From positions 1 through 64,000 of the forward strand of contig CAYREV010000012.1 of the NCBI GenBank assembly GCA_964423345.1: DNA of 64,000 nucleotides. Direction: 5' to 3'. The translations under genes were made by a program, and so were the position numbers. Positions 43,027 to 51,869 of the stretch are shown here, one piece after another (the stretch's first letter is position 1; every line of letters begins with the position of its first letter). Source of the DNA: CAYREV01 sp964423345. Lineage in GTDB: Bacteria; Bacteroidota; Rhodothermia; Balneolales; Balneolaceae. Under the pieces are notes generated by a model. The model made no database searches, had not been told where the DNA came from, and saw only the letters and a program-made list of their open reading frames with translations.

Positions 43027-46000
43027 ATGCTAACGAATGCGATACGGATTATATGCTCTTTGCGTAATCCCAGTTCTGCTCCTGGAAAGCTGCAGTCAAT
43101 CAATTCCGGATTCTCTTCTTTGATGATCCGAATTGGACTTGCAGCCTTTTTAGTTTTTGCAGCTGGTACATTTAACGTAAAAGCCCAGCAGATGGAAGTC
43201 TCTGGTACTGTAACTGACGCAACGGATGACACACCGCTTCCGGGCGTGAACATTGTTATAAAGGGTACCAGTACCGGTACCACTACTGACGATGAGGGGG
43301 AATATTCACTTAATGTGGGTTCACCCAACGACACCTTGGTAGTATCCTTTGTCGGTTATCTGACACAGCAGGTACCAGTCAACGGACGCAGTGTCATAAA
43401 TGTAAGTATGAATCCTGACGTGGCCCAGCTTGAAGATGTGGTAGTGGTTGGCTACGGTACACAGGAAGAAAGACAGATTACAGGATCCGTTTCATCTGTA
43501 AGTTCAGAAGAGTTTAACAGGGGTAATATCAGTGAGCCCACTCAACTGTTGCAGGGTAAAGTTCCCGGCCTTAGTATCTACCAAAAGGGTGGAGATCCTA
43601 ACGGAGAACCCACCATCCGGTTGAGAGGTATATCTACGGTAGGTGCAAACACCGAACCTCTTGTTGTGGTAGATGGTGTGAGTGGAGCTTCTCTTGACAA
43701 TGTAGATCCCAATGACATTGAATCTATTGATGTTCTCAAGGATGGTTCTGCAGCTGCTATCTATGGAACGCGAGCGTCATCCGGTGTGATTCTGGTTACG
43801 ACCAAGAAAGGTACGGCCGGCGAGGGTCCGGGTGTCCAGATTGACTATAATGGACAAGTTTCTTCGGATTTTGTTGCCAATAACCAGCCCGTGATGACGG
43901 CCAGTGAATATACAAGTGCGGGAGGTAATGACCTTGGGTCGGTTACCGACTGGCAGGACCTGGTAACTCGAAATGCTTTCTCGCATGTGCATAATATGGC
44001 GGTAGCAGGTGGAAGTTCATCCACCCAGTACAGGGTTTCAACCAATTACCGGGATACCGAGGGTATTTTGGAAAAATCAGGCTTTGATCAGATCAATGCC
44101 AGAGCCAGTGTTTCACATACGGCATTGGACGATCGGTTGGATGTAACGCTTAATGCTTCTGCTACAAAGAGGGAAAGCAATTTCTCCTTTAATGAAGCCT
44201 TGCGTTATGCAACCTTATATAATCCAACGGCTCCGGTTCGATTTGATAACGGAGAGTATTTCCAGGCTATCTTATTTGATAACTTTAATCCGGTAGCCAT
44301 AATTGAACAGAATGTTAATGACGGGCAAAGCAAAAACTTAAATTATAACATTCAGGCAGAGTTTGATGCACTCGACCAGTTAAGTTTATCTGCTAACTTC
44401 AGTCAACAATTTAATTCACGTTCCAGTGGAGAGTTCTACCCGAACAATTCATTTTTCCGTGGATTGAACCGGGATGGATTAGCCAGAAGGTTTTTTGAGG
44501 AAAATGAATTTACTCTTTTTGAAACCTTTGCCAATTACATGGATAGTTTCGAGAACATAGATATTAATGTAATTGCAGGTTATTCCTTCCAGGAAGACTA
44601 TGTAGAAAACTTGACGCTTGAACTTGGTAATTTGCCTTCCAATGAACTTGGATATCACGGCATTGACCTTTCAGGTGACAGGGTGCTTGGAAATGCATCT
44701 AATGTATTTATTGACAGCTATGCCAGTCCGGACGAGCGAATTATCGCATTCTTCGGGCGCGTAAACCTGACCTACAACGACAATATATTCCTGAATGCTT
44801 CCCTGAGGCGTGAAGGATCTACGAAATTAGGTCCCGAAAACCAATGGGGTAATTTCCCCGCTGCCAGTATTGGGGCGGATGTTAGCAATTACCTGCCCTG
44901 GGATATCGTAAACCAGTTAAAAGTACGAGTAGGTTACGGGGTTACCGGTGCATTGCCCAGACAATCCGGTTTGGCTCAGGATCTTTGGAACTATTCCTTC
45001 GACGGTGGCGGAACCGTTTCCAAAGCAAGGGATGCTAATCCTGACCTGAAGTGGGAGGAAAAAGCAGAAATCAACCTCGGTGTGGATTATGCTTTATTGG
45101 ATGATCGCTTAACCGGTTCATTTGATGTCTATCAGAGAAATATCAATGACTTTATACTCGAGGTGGCTGTACCTACCGATCAATTTATTTCAGGTACACA
45201 ATTCCAGAACGCAGGAGAGCTGCAAACCCGCGGACTGGAGTTTACTGCTAATTACGATGCCATCCGGGATTCAGATGTACACTGGAATACAGGTATTGTA
45301 TTTAGTACCTATAAGACCACGCTCGAAGAGTTCATTATTGAGGAACAAATGCGAGCAAACCTTGGCTCACCGGGTCAGAATTCCACTAATATGATACGGG
45401 TCGCCGAGGGCGAAGAAATCGGTCAAATTTGGGGACCTGTATTTTCCGGAGAGGTTGATACCGACGGTTCTCCGATTATGGAGGATCTTAATGGTGACGG
45501 TGAGTTGGTCGTTTCACAGGGAGACGCCCTGGCAGATAACGGCGACTTCAAAAGGTTAGGAAACGGAATTCCCGATTTTGAAATTGGCTGGACGAACCAA
45601 GTCAATTATAAAAACTGGGGGCTGAATGCCTTCTTCCGTGGAGCTTTTGGCCATAGTTTGGTCAACACCTTCCGGGCATTCTACGAGCCTATTGATCCCG
45701 GTGCCATAAATTCTTACAACAGGGTTATTACTGAGAAAGCCGTTGAAGGTTTAACAGTATCACAGTTTAGCTCACTCTACGTAGAGAAAGCTGATTTCAT
45801 AAAGCTGGATAACCTGACACTCAGTTATAACTTTGACATGAGTGGAAACAACATGTTCAGGAATATGCGGGCTTATCTAAACGCAGAGAATGTGTTTACT
45901 ATAACCAACTATACCGGAATTGATCCGGAGCCCGTATTACAGGATTTTGGTCCTGTAGGAAATGGTGGGCGTGCCTCATTCACACCTGATGTGTTGTCTC

Positions 46001-46071
46001 CTGGTATTGATAGAAGAAATAACTATTTCACTGCCAGAACAATCTCACTCGGTATCAACGTAGGATTTTAA
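43027..46071 (+). CDS. SusC/RagA-type TonB-dependent outer membrane transporter
   Basis: A 1014-residue receptor. Signal sequence to about residue 54 (FLVFAAGTFNVKAQQ), CarboxypepD_reg-like domain (57-140; VSGTVTDATDDTPLPGVNIV, GTSTGTTTDDEGEYSL), a TonB-box region (EDVVVVGYGTQEERQITGSV), plug domain (ITGSVSSVSSEEF ... DVLKDGSAAAIYGTRASSG), and a 22-strand barrel ending in SLGINVGF with a terminal Phe. It imports a glycan or other nutrient bound by the SusD partner, 17 bp downstream. Substrate unknown; the GH65 gene and LacI regulator nearby suggest a glucoside. Confidence 0.94.
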   Translation: MLTNAIRIICSLRNPSSAPGKLQSINSGFSSLMIRIGLAAFLVFAAGTFNVKAQQMEVSGTVTDATDDTPLPGVNIVIKGTSTGTTTDDEGEYSLNVGSPNDTLVVSFVGYLTQQVPVNGRSVINVSMNPDVAQLEDVVVVGYGTQEERQITGSVSSVSSEEFNRGNISEPTQLLQGKVPGLSIYQKGGDPNGEPTIRLRGISTVGANTEPLVVVDGVSGASLDNVDPNDIESIDVLKDGSAAAIYGTRASSGVILVTTKKGTAGEGPGVQIDYNGQVSSDFVANNQPVMTASEYTSAGGNDLGSVTDWQDLVTRNAFSHVHNMAVAGGSSSTQYRVSTNYRDTEGILEKSGFDQINARASVSHTALDDRLDVTLNASATKRESNFSFNEALRYATLYNPTAPVRFDNGEYFQAILFDNFNPVAIIEQNVNDGQSKNLNYNIQAEFDALDQLSLSANFSQQFNSRSSGEFYPNNSFFRGLNRDGLARRFFEENEFTLFETFANYMDSFENIDINVIAGYSFQEDYVENLTLELGNLPSNELGYHGIDLSGDRVLGNASNVFIDSYASPDERIIAFFGRVNLTYNDNIFLNASLRREGSTKLGPENQWGNFPAASIGADVSNYLPWDIVNQLKVRVGYGVTGALPRQSGLAQDLWNYSFDGGGTVSKARDANPDLKWEEKAEINLGVDYALLDDRLTGSFDVYQRNINDFILEVAVPTDQFISGTQFQNAGELQTRGLEFTANYDAIRDSDVHWNTGIVFSTYKTTLEEFIIEEQMRANLGSPGQNSTNMIRVAEGEEIGQIWGPVFSGEVDTDGSPIMEDLNGDGELVVSQGDALADNGDFKRLGNGIPDFEIGWTNQVNYKNWGLNAFFRGAFGHSLVNTFRAFYEPIDPGAINSYNRVITEKAVEGLTVSQFSSLYVEKADFIKLDNLTLSYNFDMSGNNMFRNMRAYLNAENVFTITNYTGIDPEPVLQDFGPVGNGGRASFTPDVLSPGIDRRNNYFTARTISLGINVGF

Positions 46072-46088
46072 AATAAATCTTTATCACA

Positions 46089-47645
46089 ATGAAATACTTA
46101 TATAAAATAACATTAGTAGTAACCCTGCTTGTATTCGCAGGTTACGGTTGCACTGATTTAGGTGAAACACTTAATTCAGAGTTTACAAATGACTTCGATC
46201 CGAATAACCCCGGATTTGGGGAAAGTGAAAACGTTAATGGGGATGTGCCGAACGACGGCTTAAATGCCGCATTTTCACCCCTGTTAAATGGTACAGCTAA
46301 TCACTTCGGCTACTTTTCGGTATATGAAGTACCAACCGATGAAGCTGTGATTACCCAGAAAGGGGGAGATTGGTTTGATGGGGGTATCTGGCTAAGAATG
46401 CACACCCATGAATTCAGGGAAACAAGTCCACCTTTAAATGTTGCGTGGAATCAAAACTATGGTGGAGTATCTCAGGCTAATGAGTTGCTCGCCAATGCTA
46501 GTCTTGATGCCAATCAGACTGCGCAACTGCGTGTGCTGAGAGCCTACTATTACTGGAGGCTAATGGACATGTTTGGCAGAATAAAGATTATCACAGAACC
46601 CGGCGTGGATTCTCCGCAAGTGGATCGCCCTGATGTGTTCGACTTTGTGGTCAATGAGATACAGGCCGCCATACCGGACTTGAATGAAACGGCAGGCTAT
46701 AGTCGAGTTACAAAAGGAGCGGCTTATGCTTTACTTTCCCGGGTATACCTTAATGGTGAGGTCTATACACGGCCCTATCCATACTCGCCGGGAACAGGCA
46801 CAACCTACTGGCAGGAAGCTATAGATGCAGCCGATCAGGTTATCGATTCGGGCCTCTATAACCTGCCAGAGAGTTATGCAGAGGTATTTGATCCTTTTAA
46901 CGTCGATAATCCCGAGCATATCTTCATAGTTCCGTTTGACGAAGCTACCGGACCAGGTATGAATTTGGCCCAGATGACGTTCCACTATCCGAGTCAACTT
47001 ACCTATGATCTTCAACAGCAGCCATGGAATGGCTACTCTACGCTGGAGGAGTTCTATAATTCCTATGAAGATGGGGATGAACGCAAAGAGAACAACTTTG
47101 TGGTAGGCCCTCAATACGACCGCGATGGAAACCCCATTCTTGATGTCGCATTTGATGAGGCCGATGACAACGGTGCTCATGTGGTTTATACCCCGGAAAT
47201 AAATGAGCTTGCCCCGAATGGTTCACGAGAGGATGGTGCCAGATTTGGTAAATTTTCTCATAAAATAGGCCAGCTTCCTAATATGGATAACGACTATCCA
47301 ATACTTAGGTATGGGGAAGTTCTCATGAACAAGGCTGAAGCGGTCGCAAGGATGAATAACAGCTGGAACCATCCTACGACCCTGGCATTGGTTAACCAAA
47401 TCAGAGATAGAGCGGGTGTTGATCCTGTAACCTCTCTTACAGCGGATGAATTTCTTGCTGAAAGGGGAAGAGAATTCTTCCTGGAATCTCATCGAAGAAC
47501 AGACTTGATCCGCTTTGATAAATGGGGAGATGCATGGTGGGAGAAACCATCATACACCTCTGATTACAAAAATATAATGCCTATTCCACTGGACCAGATA
47601 AATGCAACAACCGACGGTTCATTGACGCAACATCCCGACTACTAA
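46089..47645 (+). CDS. SusD/RagB-type nutrient-binding outer membrane lipoprotein
   Basis: A 518-residue lipoprotein (signal MKYLYKITLVVTLLVFAGYGC, Cys21). SusD fold features: the TPR-like helices with QTAQLRVLRAYYYWRLMDMF and ALLSRVYLNGEVY, the GRIKIITEPGVD loop, and the C-terminal ILRYGEVLMNKAEAVAR and FFLESHRRTDLIRFDKWG blocks. It forms the lid over the SusC channel encoded just upstream. Ends at a strong terminator. The ligand cannot be read from sequence. Confidence 0.94.
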   Translation: MKYLYKITLVVTLLVFAGYGCTDLGETLNSEFTNDFDPNNPGFGESENVNGDVPNDGLNAAFSPLLNGTANHFGYFSVYEVPTDEAVITQKGGDWFDGGIWLRMHTHEFRETSPPLNVAWNQNYGGVSQANELLANASLDANQTAQLRVLRAYYYWRLMDMFGRIKIITEPGVDSPQVDRPDVFDFVVNEIQAAIPDLNETAGYSRVTKGAAYALLSRVYLNGEVYTRPYPYSPGTGTTYWQEAIDAADQVIDSGLYNLPESYAEVFDPFNVDNPEHIFIVPFDEATGPGMNLAQMTFHYPSQLTYDLQQQPWNGYSTLEEFYNSYEDGDERKENNFVVGPQYDRDGNPILDVAFDEADDNGAHVVYTPEINELAPNGSREDGARFGKFSHKIGQLPNMDNDYPILRYGEVLMNKAEAVARMNNSWNHPTTLALVNQIRDRAGVDPVTSLTADEFLAERGREFFLESHRRTDLIRFDKWGDAWWEKPSYTSDYKNIMPIPLDQINATTDGSLTQHPDY

Positions 47646-47662
47646 GCATAAATAAACTAAAA

Positions 47663-47697
47663 AAGGGTTGCTGTCTTTATAGCAACCCTTTTTTTTT
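47663..47697 (+). terminator. Rho-independent terminator after susD, 3 bp before the next start codon
   Basis: AAGGGTTGCT (47663-47672) pairs perfectly with AGCAACCCTT (47681-47690) around an 8-nt loop and is followed by seven more T (47691-47697). The ATG of the next VCBS gene is at 47701, so the hairpin occupies its whole leader. Confidence 0.9.
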
Positions 47698-47700
47698 GTT

Positions 47701-50700
47701 ATGAAAATAAAAGCAATACTTTTTCTTTTAGCATTACTATCGTTTTCCTGCCAGAACCATAAGGATTCCATATTTAAAGAGGTGAGCCAATCTGCGAATA
47801 TTGAATTCAACAATAAACTCACCTTTAGCAAGGAACTGAATCCCTATACCTATAGAAATTTTTATAATGGGGGAGGAGTTGCCCTGGGAGATATCAACAA
47901 TGACGGATTACTTGATATTTTCTTTACCGGGAATATGGTTGACAACAAATTATATTTAAATAAAGGCGATTTTCAATTTGAGGATATTACTGAAAAAGCA
48001 GGAGTTTCTTCTTCCGATGTATGGTCAACGGGCGTTGCAATGGCCGATGTTAACGGAGACGGGCTGCTGGATATTTATGTAACCAAAGCGGGGACTCCCG
48101 GGGGGGAAAACAGGCACAATGAACTGTTCATCAATAACGGGGACCTGACGTTCACCGAGCAGGCTGAAGCTTACGGAGTGGACGACGAGGGGTTTTCAAC
48201 CCATGGCATCTTTTTTGACTATGACAACGACGGGGACCTGGATCTGTACCTGCTGAATAATTCATATTCCTCTTTGGAAGAATTTAATTTATCCAAAAAC
48301 CAAAGGGATAAGCGGGATCCTCAGGGAGGTAATAAGCTTTACCGCAACGACGGAGGGCATTTTATGGATGTCAGCGAGCAGGCCGGCATTTACGGGAGCG
48401 CCATCGGCTTCGGGCTGGGCGCAACGGCGGGAGACTATAACCGTGACGGCTGGATGGACCTGTACATTTCCAACGATTTTTTTGAGCGGGATTACCTCTA
48501 CCTGAACCGGGGCGACGGGACCTTCCGGGAAGTCCTCGAGCAGCGAACCAACAGCATAAGTGCGGCCTCGATGGGAGCCGATGCGGCCGACCTCAACCAC
48601 GACGGCTATCCCGAAATTTTTGTCACGGATATGCTCCCTGAACCCGATGCTCGAGTTAAGACCGTTACGACTTTTGATAATTGGGAAAAATACAGACTCC
48701 ACGTAGAAAACGGTTATCACCATCAATTTACCCGCAACACCCTGCAGCTGAACGATGGGGACGGCCACTTCCGGGAGATAGGCCGTTATGCGGGGGTGGA
48801 GGCCACCGACTGGAGCTGGGCGGCCCTGATGGCCGATTTTAACCAGGACGGGCACACCGATATTTTTGTAGCCAACGGTATATACCAGGATTTGACGAAT
48901 CAGGACTATCTGCAACAGGCCTCAAGTGACGAAATGGTACGGGCTGTTACCAGAGAGGATAATGTGAATTTTAAAAAATTGATTGACATCATTCCTTCGA
49001 ATCCGGTACCGAACTATGCCTTTGAAGGCTCGGCGGGGGTTCGGTTTACCAACCGTGCCGAAGCGTGGGGGCTTGGCGAGCCGAGTTTTTCCAATGGGTC
49101 GGCCTTCGGGGATCTGGACAATGACGGGGACCTGGATTTGGTGGTAAACAATGTAAATATGGACTCCTTTGTCTATCGCAACCGCACCAACGAACAAGAG
49201 GCCCGCCACTGGCTGCAGGTCCGTCTGCTGGGGCAGTCCCCCAACACCCAGGGGGTCGGGGCCCAGCTGAGCGTATGGGCCGGCGGGCAGCTGTATTGGC
49301 GCGAACAGATGCCCCAGCGGGGCTTCCAGAGCTCGGTGGACCCGCGGCTGCATATAGGGCTGGGGGAAGTTTCCCGGATCGATTCGCTGCAGCTGCGCTG
49401 GCCGGACGGAAGCGTGCAGCGGAGCTACGGGGTGGCGGCCGACCAGCAGCTGACTCTCCGCCAGCAGCAGGCGGGGCAGGGCCCTGCCTGGAAGCCTTCC
49501 CGGCAGGCCGAGCCGATACTCTCGGAGGTGACCGGCCGGGTGGAGCTGGGATGGAGCCACGAGGAGAATGATTTTGTTGATTTTGACCGCGAGCGGCTGC
49601 TGTTCCATATGCGATCTACGGAAGGCCCGGGCGGATGCCTTGGCGACGTGAACGGGGACGGAACCGATGAGCTGTACCTGGGGGGTGCCAAAAACCAGCC
49701 AGGCAGCCTGTGGCGGCAGGCGGGTCCGGATCGCTGGCGTCGGATGCCGGCCCCCGCAGTTGCCGGGGACAGCCTGGCCGAGGATACCGGCTGCGTATTT
49801 TTTGATGCCGATGGGGACGGCGACCGGGATCTGTATGTAGCCAGCGGAGGCAATGACTTTAGTTCGAGCTCCAGCGGCTTGCTGGATCGGTTGTATCTGA
49901 ACGAGGAGGGGCAGTGGATCCGCTCGAGTGGGCTGGGGGGAGTGACCCGGTTTGCCCCTACCGGGGCGGTGGCCCCGGCCGACTGGGACGGGGATGGGGA
50001 CATGGACTTGTTTATCGGCGAGCGGCTGCGCCCGTTTGCCTACGGCTATCCGGTAGACGGACGCCTGCTGGCCAATGACGGGCAGGGCCAATTCCGGGAT
50101 GTGACCGACCAGTGGGCCCCGGGGCTGAAGGATGCGGGACTGCTGCGGGCCGGCCGGTGGACGGATATAGACGGGGATGGCGACCAGGACCTGATAATAG
50201 GCGGAGAATGGATGCCGATCCGGGTGTTTGCCAACCAGCTGGCCCAGAGCGGGGAGCCCCGCCTGGAGGAGATAACCGCCGAGGCGGGCCTGGAGGGGAC
50301 CGACGGGTGGTGGAACGAGATCCTGGTGGCTGACCTGGATGCCGATGGCGACCAAGACCTGATAGGATTAAATCATGGGCTGAATTCCCGTTTCCATGCC
50401 AGCCGGGAGCACCCGGCGAGCCTGTGGGTGGGTGATTTTGACGACAACGGCAGCATTGAGCAGCTGGTGACGGTCTGGAACGGGGAGGATTCCTACCCTA
50501 TGGCGCTGCTGCATAACCTGGTCGAGCAGATGCCGGAGCTGAAGAAAAAATACCCGAAATATGCCGACTACCGCGAACAGACCATCACGGATATCTTCAC
50601 CCCCGAGCAGCTGGAGCGGGGCTTGCATCTGCGGGCCTATAGGCTGGCCAGCATGGTATTTTGGAACGATGGTGAAGGCCATTTTACCGCCCGGGAGCTT

Positions 50701-51003
50701 CCCCGGGCGGCCCAGCTCAGCCCGATGTATGCCGGGCTGGTCACCCAGCTGGACGGGGAGGGTCCCCCGGAAGTGCTGTTGGGAGGAAACCTGTGGGAGG
50801 TCAAGCCCGAGGTGGGCCGCTATGATGCCTCCCGCGGGGTGAGCCTGCAGCTGAACGGCGATCGCTACCGATCCCTGCAGACCCGGCGAAGCGGCTTCCG
50901 TGTGGAGGGGCAGGTGCGCGGGATCTATCGGGTGACGACGGACGGCGGCGACCGCCTGCTGGTGATCCGTAACGACGACACCCCCGTATGGTTTGACTGG
51001 TAG
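47701..51003 (+). CDS. Large FG-GAP/VCBS lipoprotein with ASPIC/UnbV domain (paralogue B)
   Basis: An 1100-residue lipoprotein: signal MKIKAILFLLALLSFSC (Cys17), a first propeller with Ca-loop repeats (DINNDGLLDIFFT, DVNGDGLLDIYVT, DYDNDGDLDLYLL), ASPIC/UnbV domain at about 503-588 (LLGQSPNTQGVGAQLSVWAG, RIDSLQLRWPDG), and a second propeller to the end. From codon 212 (base 48334) to 50993 the DNA is the same as in the gene at 51870; the first 211 codons differ. The 3' segment is notably GC-rich and uses CTG, GGG and CGG codons, whereas the 5' part is AT-rich, unlike a single-origin gene. Position after susD suggests a cell-surface accessory for SusCD. Mode of transcription is unclear because of the terminator just before it. 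Confidence 0.87.
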   Translation: MKIKAILFLLALLSFSCQNHKDSIFKEVSQSANIEFNNKLTFSKELNPYTYRNFYNGGGVALGDINNDGLLDIFFTGNMVDNKLYLNKGDFQFEDITEKAGVSSSDVWSTGVAMADVNGDGLLDIYVTKAGTPGGENRHNELFINNGDLTFTEQAEAYGVDDEGFSTHGIFFDYDNDGDLDLYLLNNSYSSLEEFNLSKNQRDKRDPQGGNKLYRNDGGHFMDVSEQAGIYGSAIGFGLGATAGDYNRDGWMDLYISNDFFERDYLYLNRGDGTFREVLEQRTNSISAASMGADAADLNHDGYPEIFVTDMLPEPDARVKTVTTFDNWEKYRLHVENGYHHQFTRNTLQLNDGDGHFREIGRYAGVEATDWSWAALMADFNQDGHTDIFVANGIYQDLTNQDYLQQASSDEMVRAVTREDNVNFKKLIDIIPSNPVPNYAFEGSAGVRFTNRAEAWGLGEPSFSNGSAFGDLDNDGDLDLVVNNVNMDSFVYRNRTNEQEARHWLQVRLLGQSPNTQGVGAQLSVWAGGQLYWREQMPQRGFQSSVDPRLHIGLGEVSRIDSLQLRWPDGSVQRSYGVAADQQLTLRQQQAGQGPAWKPSRQAEPILSEVTGRVELGWSHEENDFVDFDRERLLFHMRSTEGPGGCLGDVNGDGTDELYLGGAKNQPGSLWRQAGPDRWRRMPAPAVAGDSLAEDTGCVFFDADGDGDRDLYVASGGNDFSSSSSGLLDRLYLNEEGQWIRSSGLGGVTRFAPTGAVAPADWDGDGDMDLFIGERLRPFAYGYPVDGRLLANDGQGQFRDVTDQWAPGLKDAGLLRAGRWTDIDGDGDQDLIIGGEWMPIRVFANQLAQSGEPRLEEITAEAGLEGTDGWWNEILVADLDADGDQDLIGLNHGLNSRFHASREHPASLWVGDFDDNGSIEQLVTVWNGEDSYPMALLHNLVEQMPELKKKYPKYADYREQTITDIFTPEQLERGLHLRAYRLASMVFWNDGEGHFTARELPRAAQLSPMYAGLVTQLDGEGPPEVLLGGNLWEVKPEVGRYDASRGVSLQLNGDRYRSLQTRRSGFRVEGQVRGIYRVTTDGGDRLLVIRNDDTPVWFDW
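48334..50993 (+). repeat. 2.66-kb direct repeat, copy 1
   Basis: The sequence from AAGCTTTACCGC (48334) to GTATGGTT (50993) recurs at 52515-55174, offset 4181 bp. I saw no difference in the stretches compared line by line, and translations of both strands agree throughout. Weaker similarity extends on both sides: about 90 percent over 48109-48270, and a near match through the stop codon to 51008. Confidence 0.92.
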
Positions 51004-51058
51004 AGGGAGCGGAGGGTATATTATCAGGACTTCATATTTAGTTTTACATATAAAGCCT

Positions 51059-51066
51059 TAAATTTG
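51059..51066 (+). promoter_or_regulatory. Candidate -7 box upstream of the 51257 lipoprotein gene
   Basis: TAAATTTG matches TAnnTTTG exactly, 190 bp before the ATG at 51257 in an AT-rich 253-bp gap that otherwise shows no gene. A clear -33 TTG at the right spacing is missing (only TTTAG near 51037). Confidence 0.3.
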
Positions 51067-51256
51067 ACCGGATGGTTTTCATAAAATGCAGGATGGCAAT
51101 AGAAGAAGATCAAATCTTTTTATATTGATTAAAAGGAGTATTTATCAAGAATAAATTCATCAACTAATTTATATATAACGGCATATTATGTATTAGGACG
51201 GGACTGAAATACCAACGTTGAATTACCTCGAAGGGCATTTAAAATAGTAAAGACTT

Positions 51257-51847
51257 ATGTTCGAAAATTATTTAGAATTACCTAAATCTTATGGGAAATG
51301 TATGGCAGTGCTTTCTCTTTTATTGGCATTATTTATTACTCAATGTCAAAAAAAGGATAATTCGGAATATTATAAAAAAGTTGAAACCGAACTGGCTAAA
51401 GGCATACGAAATGACTCTCTTTTTTTGGGGTATCATTTTGGGATGGTAAAAAAGGATTTTTTTGACCATTCATGGGATCTCAACAAAAAACAGATAATAC
51501 AAAATGGGAACGGTGCAGAAATATTGCAAAATGTGGAAGAATTGAAAGCCAGTGCCAGTAAAATATTTTACCCGGACTTTAAAGATGATAAAATAGTCAG
51601 AATGCCGGTAAAATACTCTTATGATGGTTGGGCCCCCTGGAACCGGCATCTTTGGGCTGACAGCCTGAAATATGATGTAATGGATCTACTCGAACGCAAG
51701 TATGATATAAAATTTACTGAATCAGAAAATCCAAAATCCGGGAAAAAATACTTTTATCACATTTCAGGAAACAAGGAAATACGTATTCAAGAGCTGAATC
51801 AATCTGAGGTACTGGTACTCTATTCTGATTTAACAAAAATAAATTAA
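51257..51847 (+). CDS. Small lipoprotein of unknown function between the duplicated VCBS genes
   Basis: A 196-residue protein, not recognised. The start MFENYLELPKSYGKCMAVLSLL runs into a lipobox ITQC (Cys30); ATG 51302 would also give a shorter signal. The mature part is lysine- and aspartate-rich (KKVETELAKGIRNDSLFLGY, MVKKDFFDHSWDLNKKQ) with a central VKYSYDGWAPWNRHLWADSL and a C-terminal RIQELNQSEVLVLYSDLTKIN-like strand, suggesting a small alpha/beta domain. The gene is strikingly AT-rich compared with its neighbours. It ends 22 bp before the VCBS gene at 51870, so the two are probably co-transcribed. It may act as a partner of that protein. Confidence 0.65.
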   Translation: MFENYLELPKSYGKCMAVLSLLLALFITQCQKKDNSEYYKKVETELAKGIRNDSLFLGYHFGMVKKDFFDHSWDLNKKQIIQNGNGAEILQNVEELKASASKIFYPDFKDDKIVRMPVKYSYDGWAPWNRHLWADSLKYDVMDLLERKYDIKFTESENPKSGKKYFYHISGNKEIRIQELNQSEVLVLYSDLTKIN

Positions 51848-51869
51848 TTAATAAGGCAGGTCCCTTTAG

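Noticed and set aside
48922..50355. 477-residue antisense open frame, repeated at 53103-54536
   Set aside because: It exists only because the GC-rich codon pattern of the sense VCBS genes leaves the other strand open; the Pro/Gln/Gly-rich translation has no signal, domain or start context.
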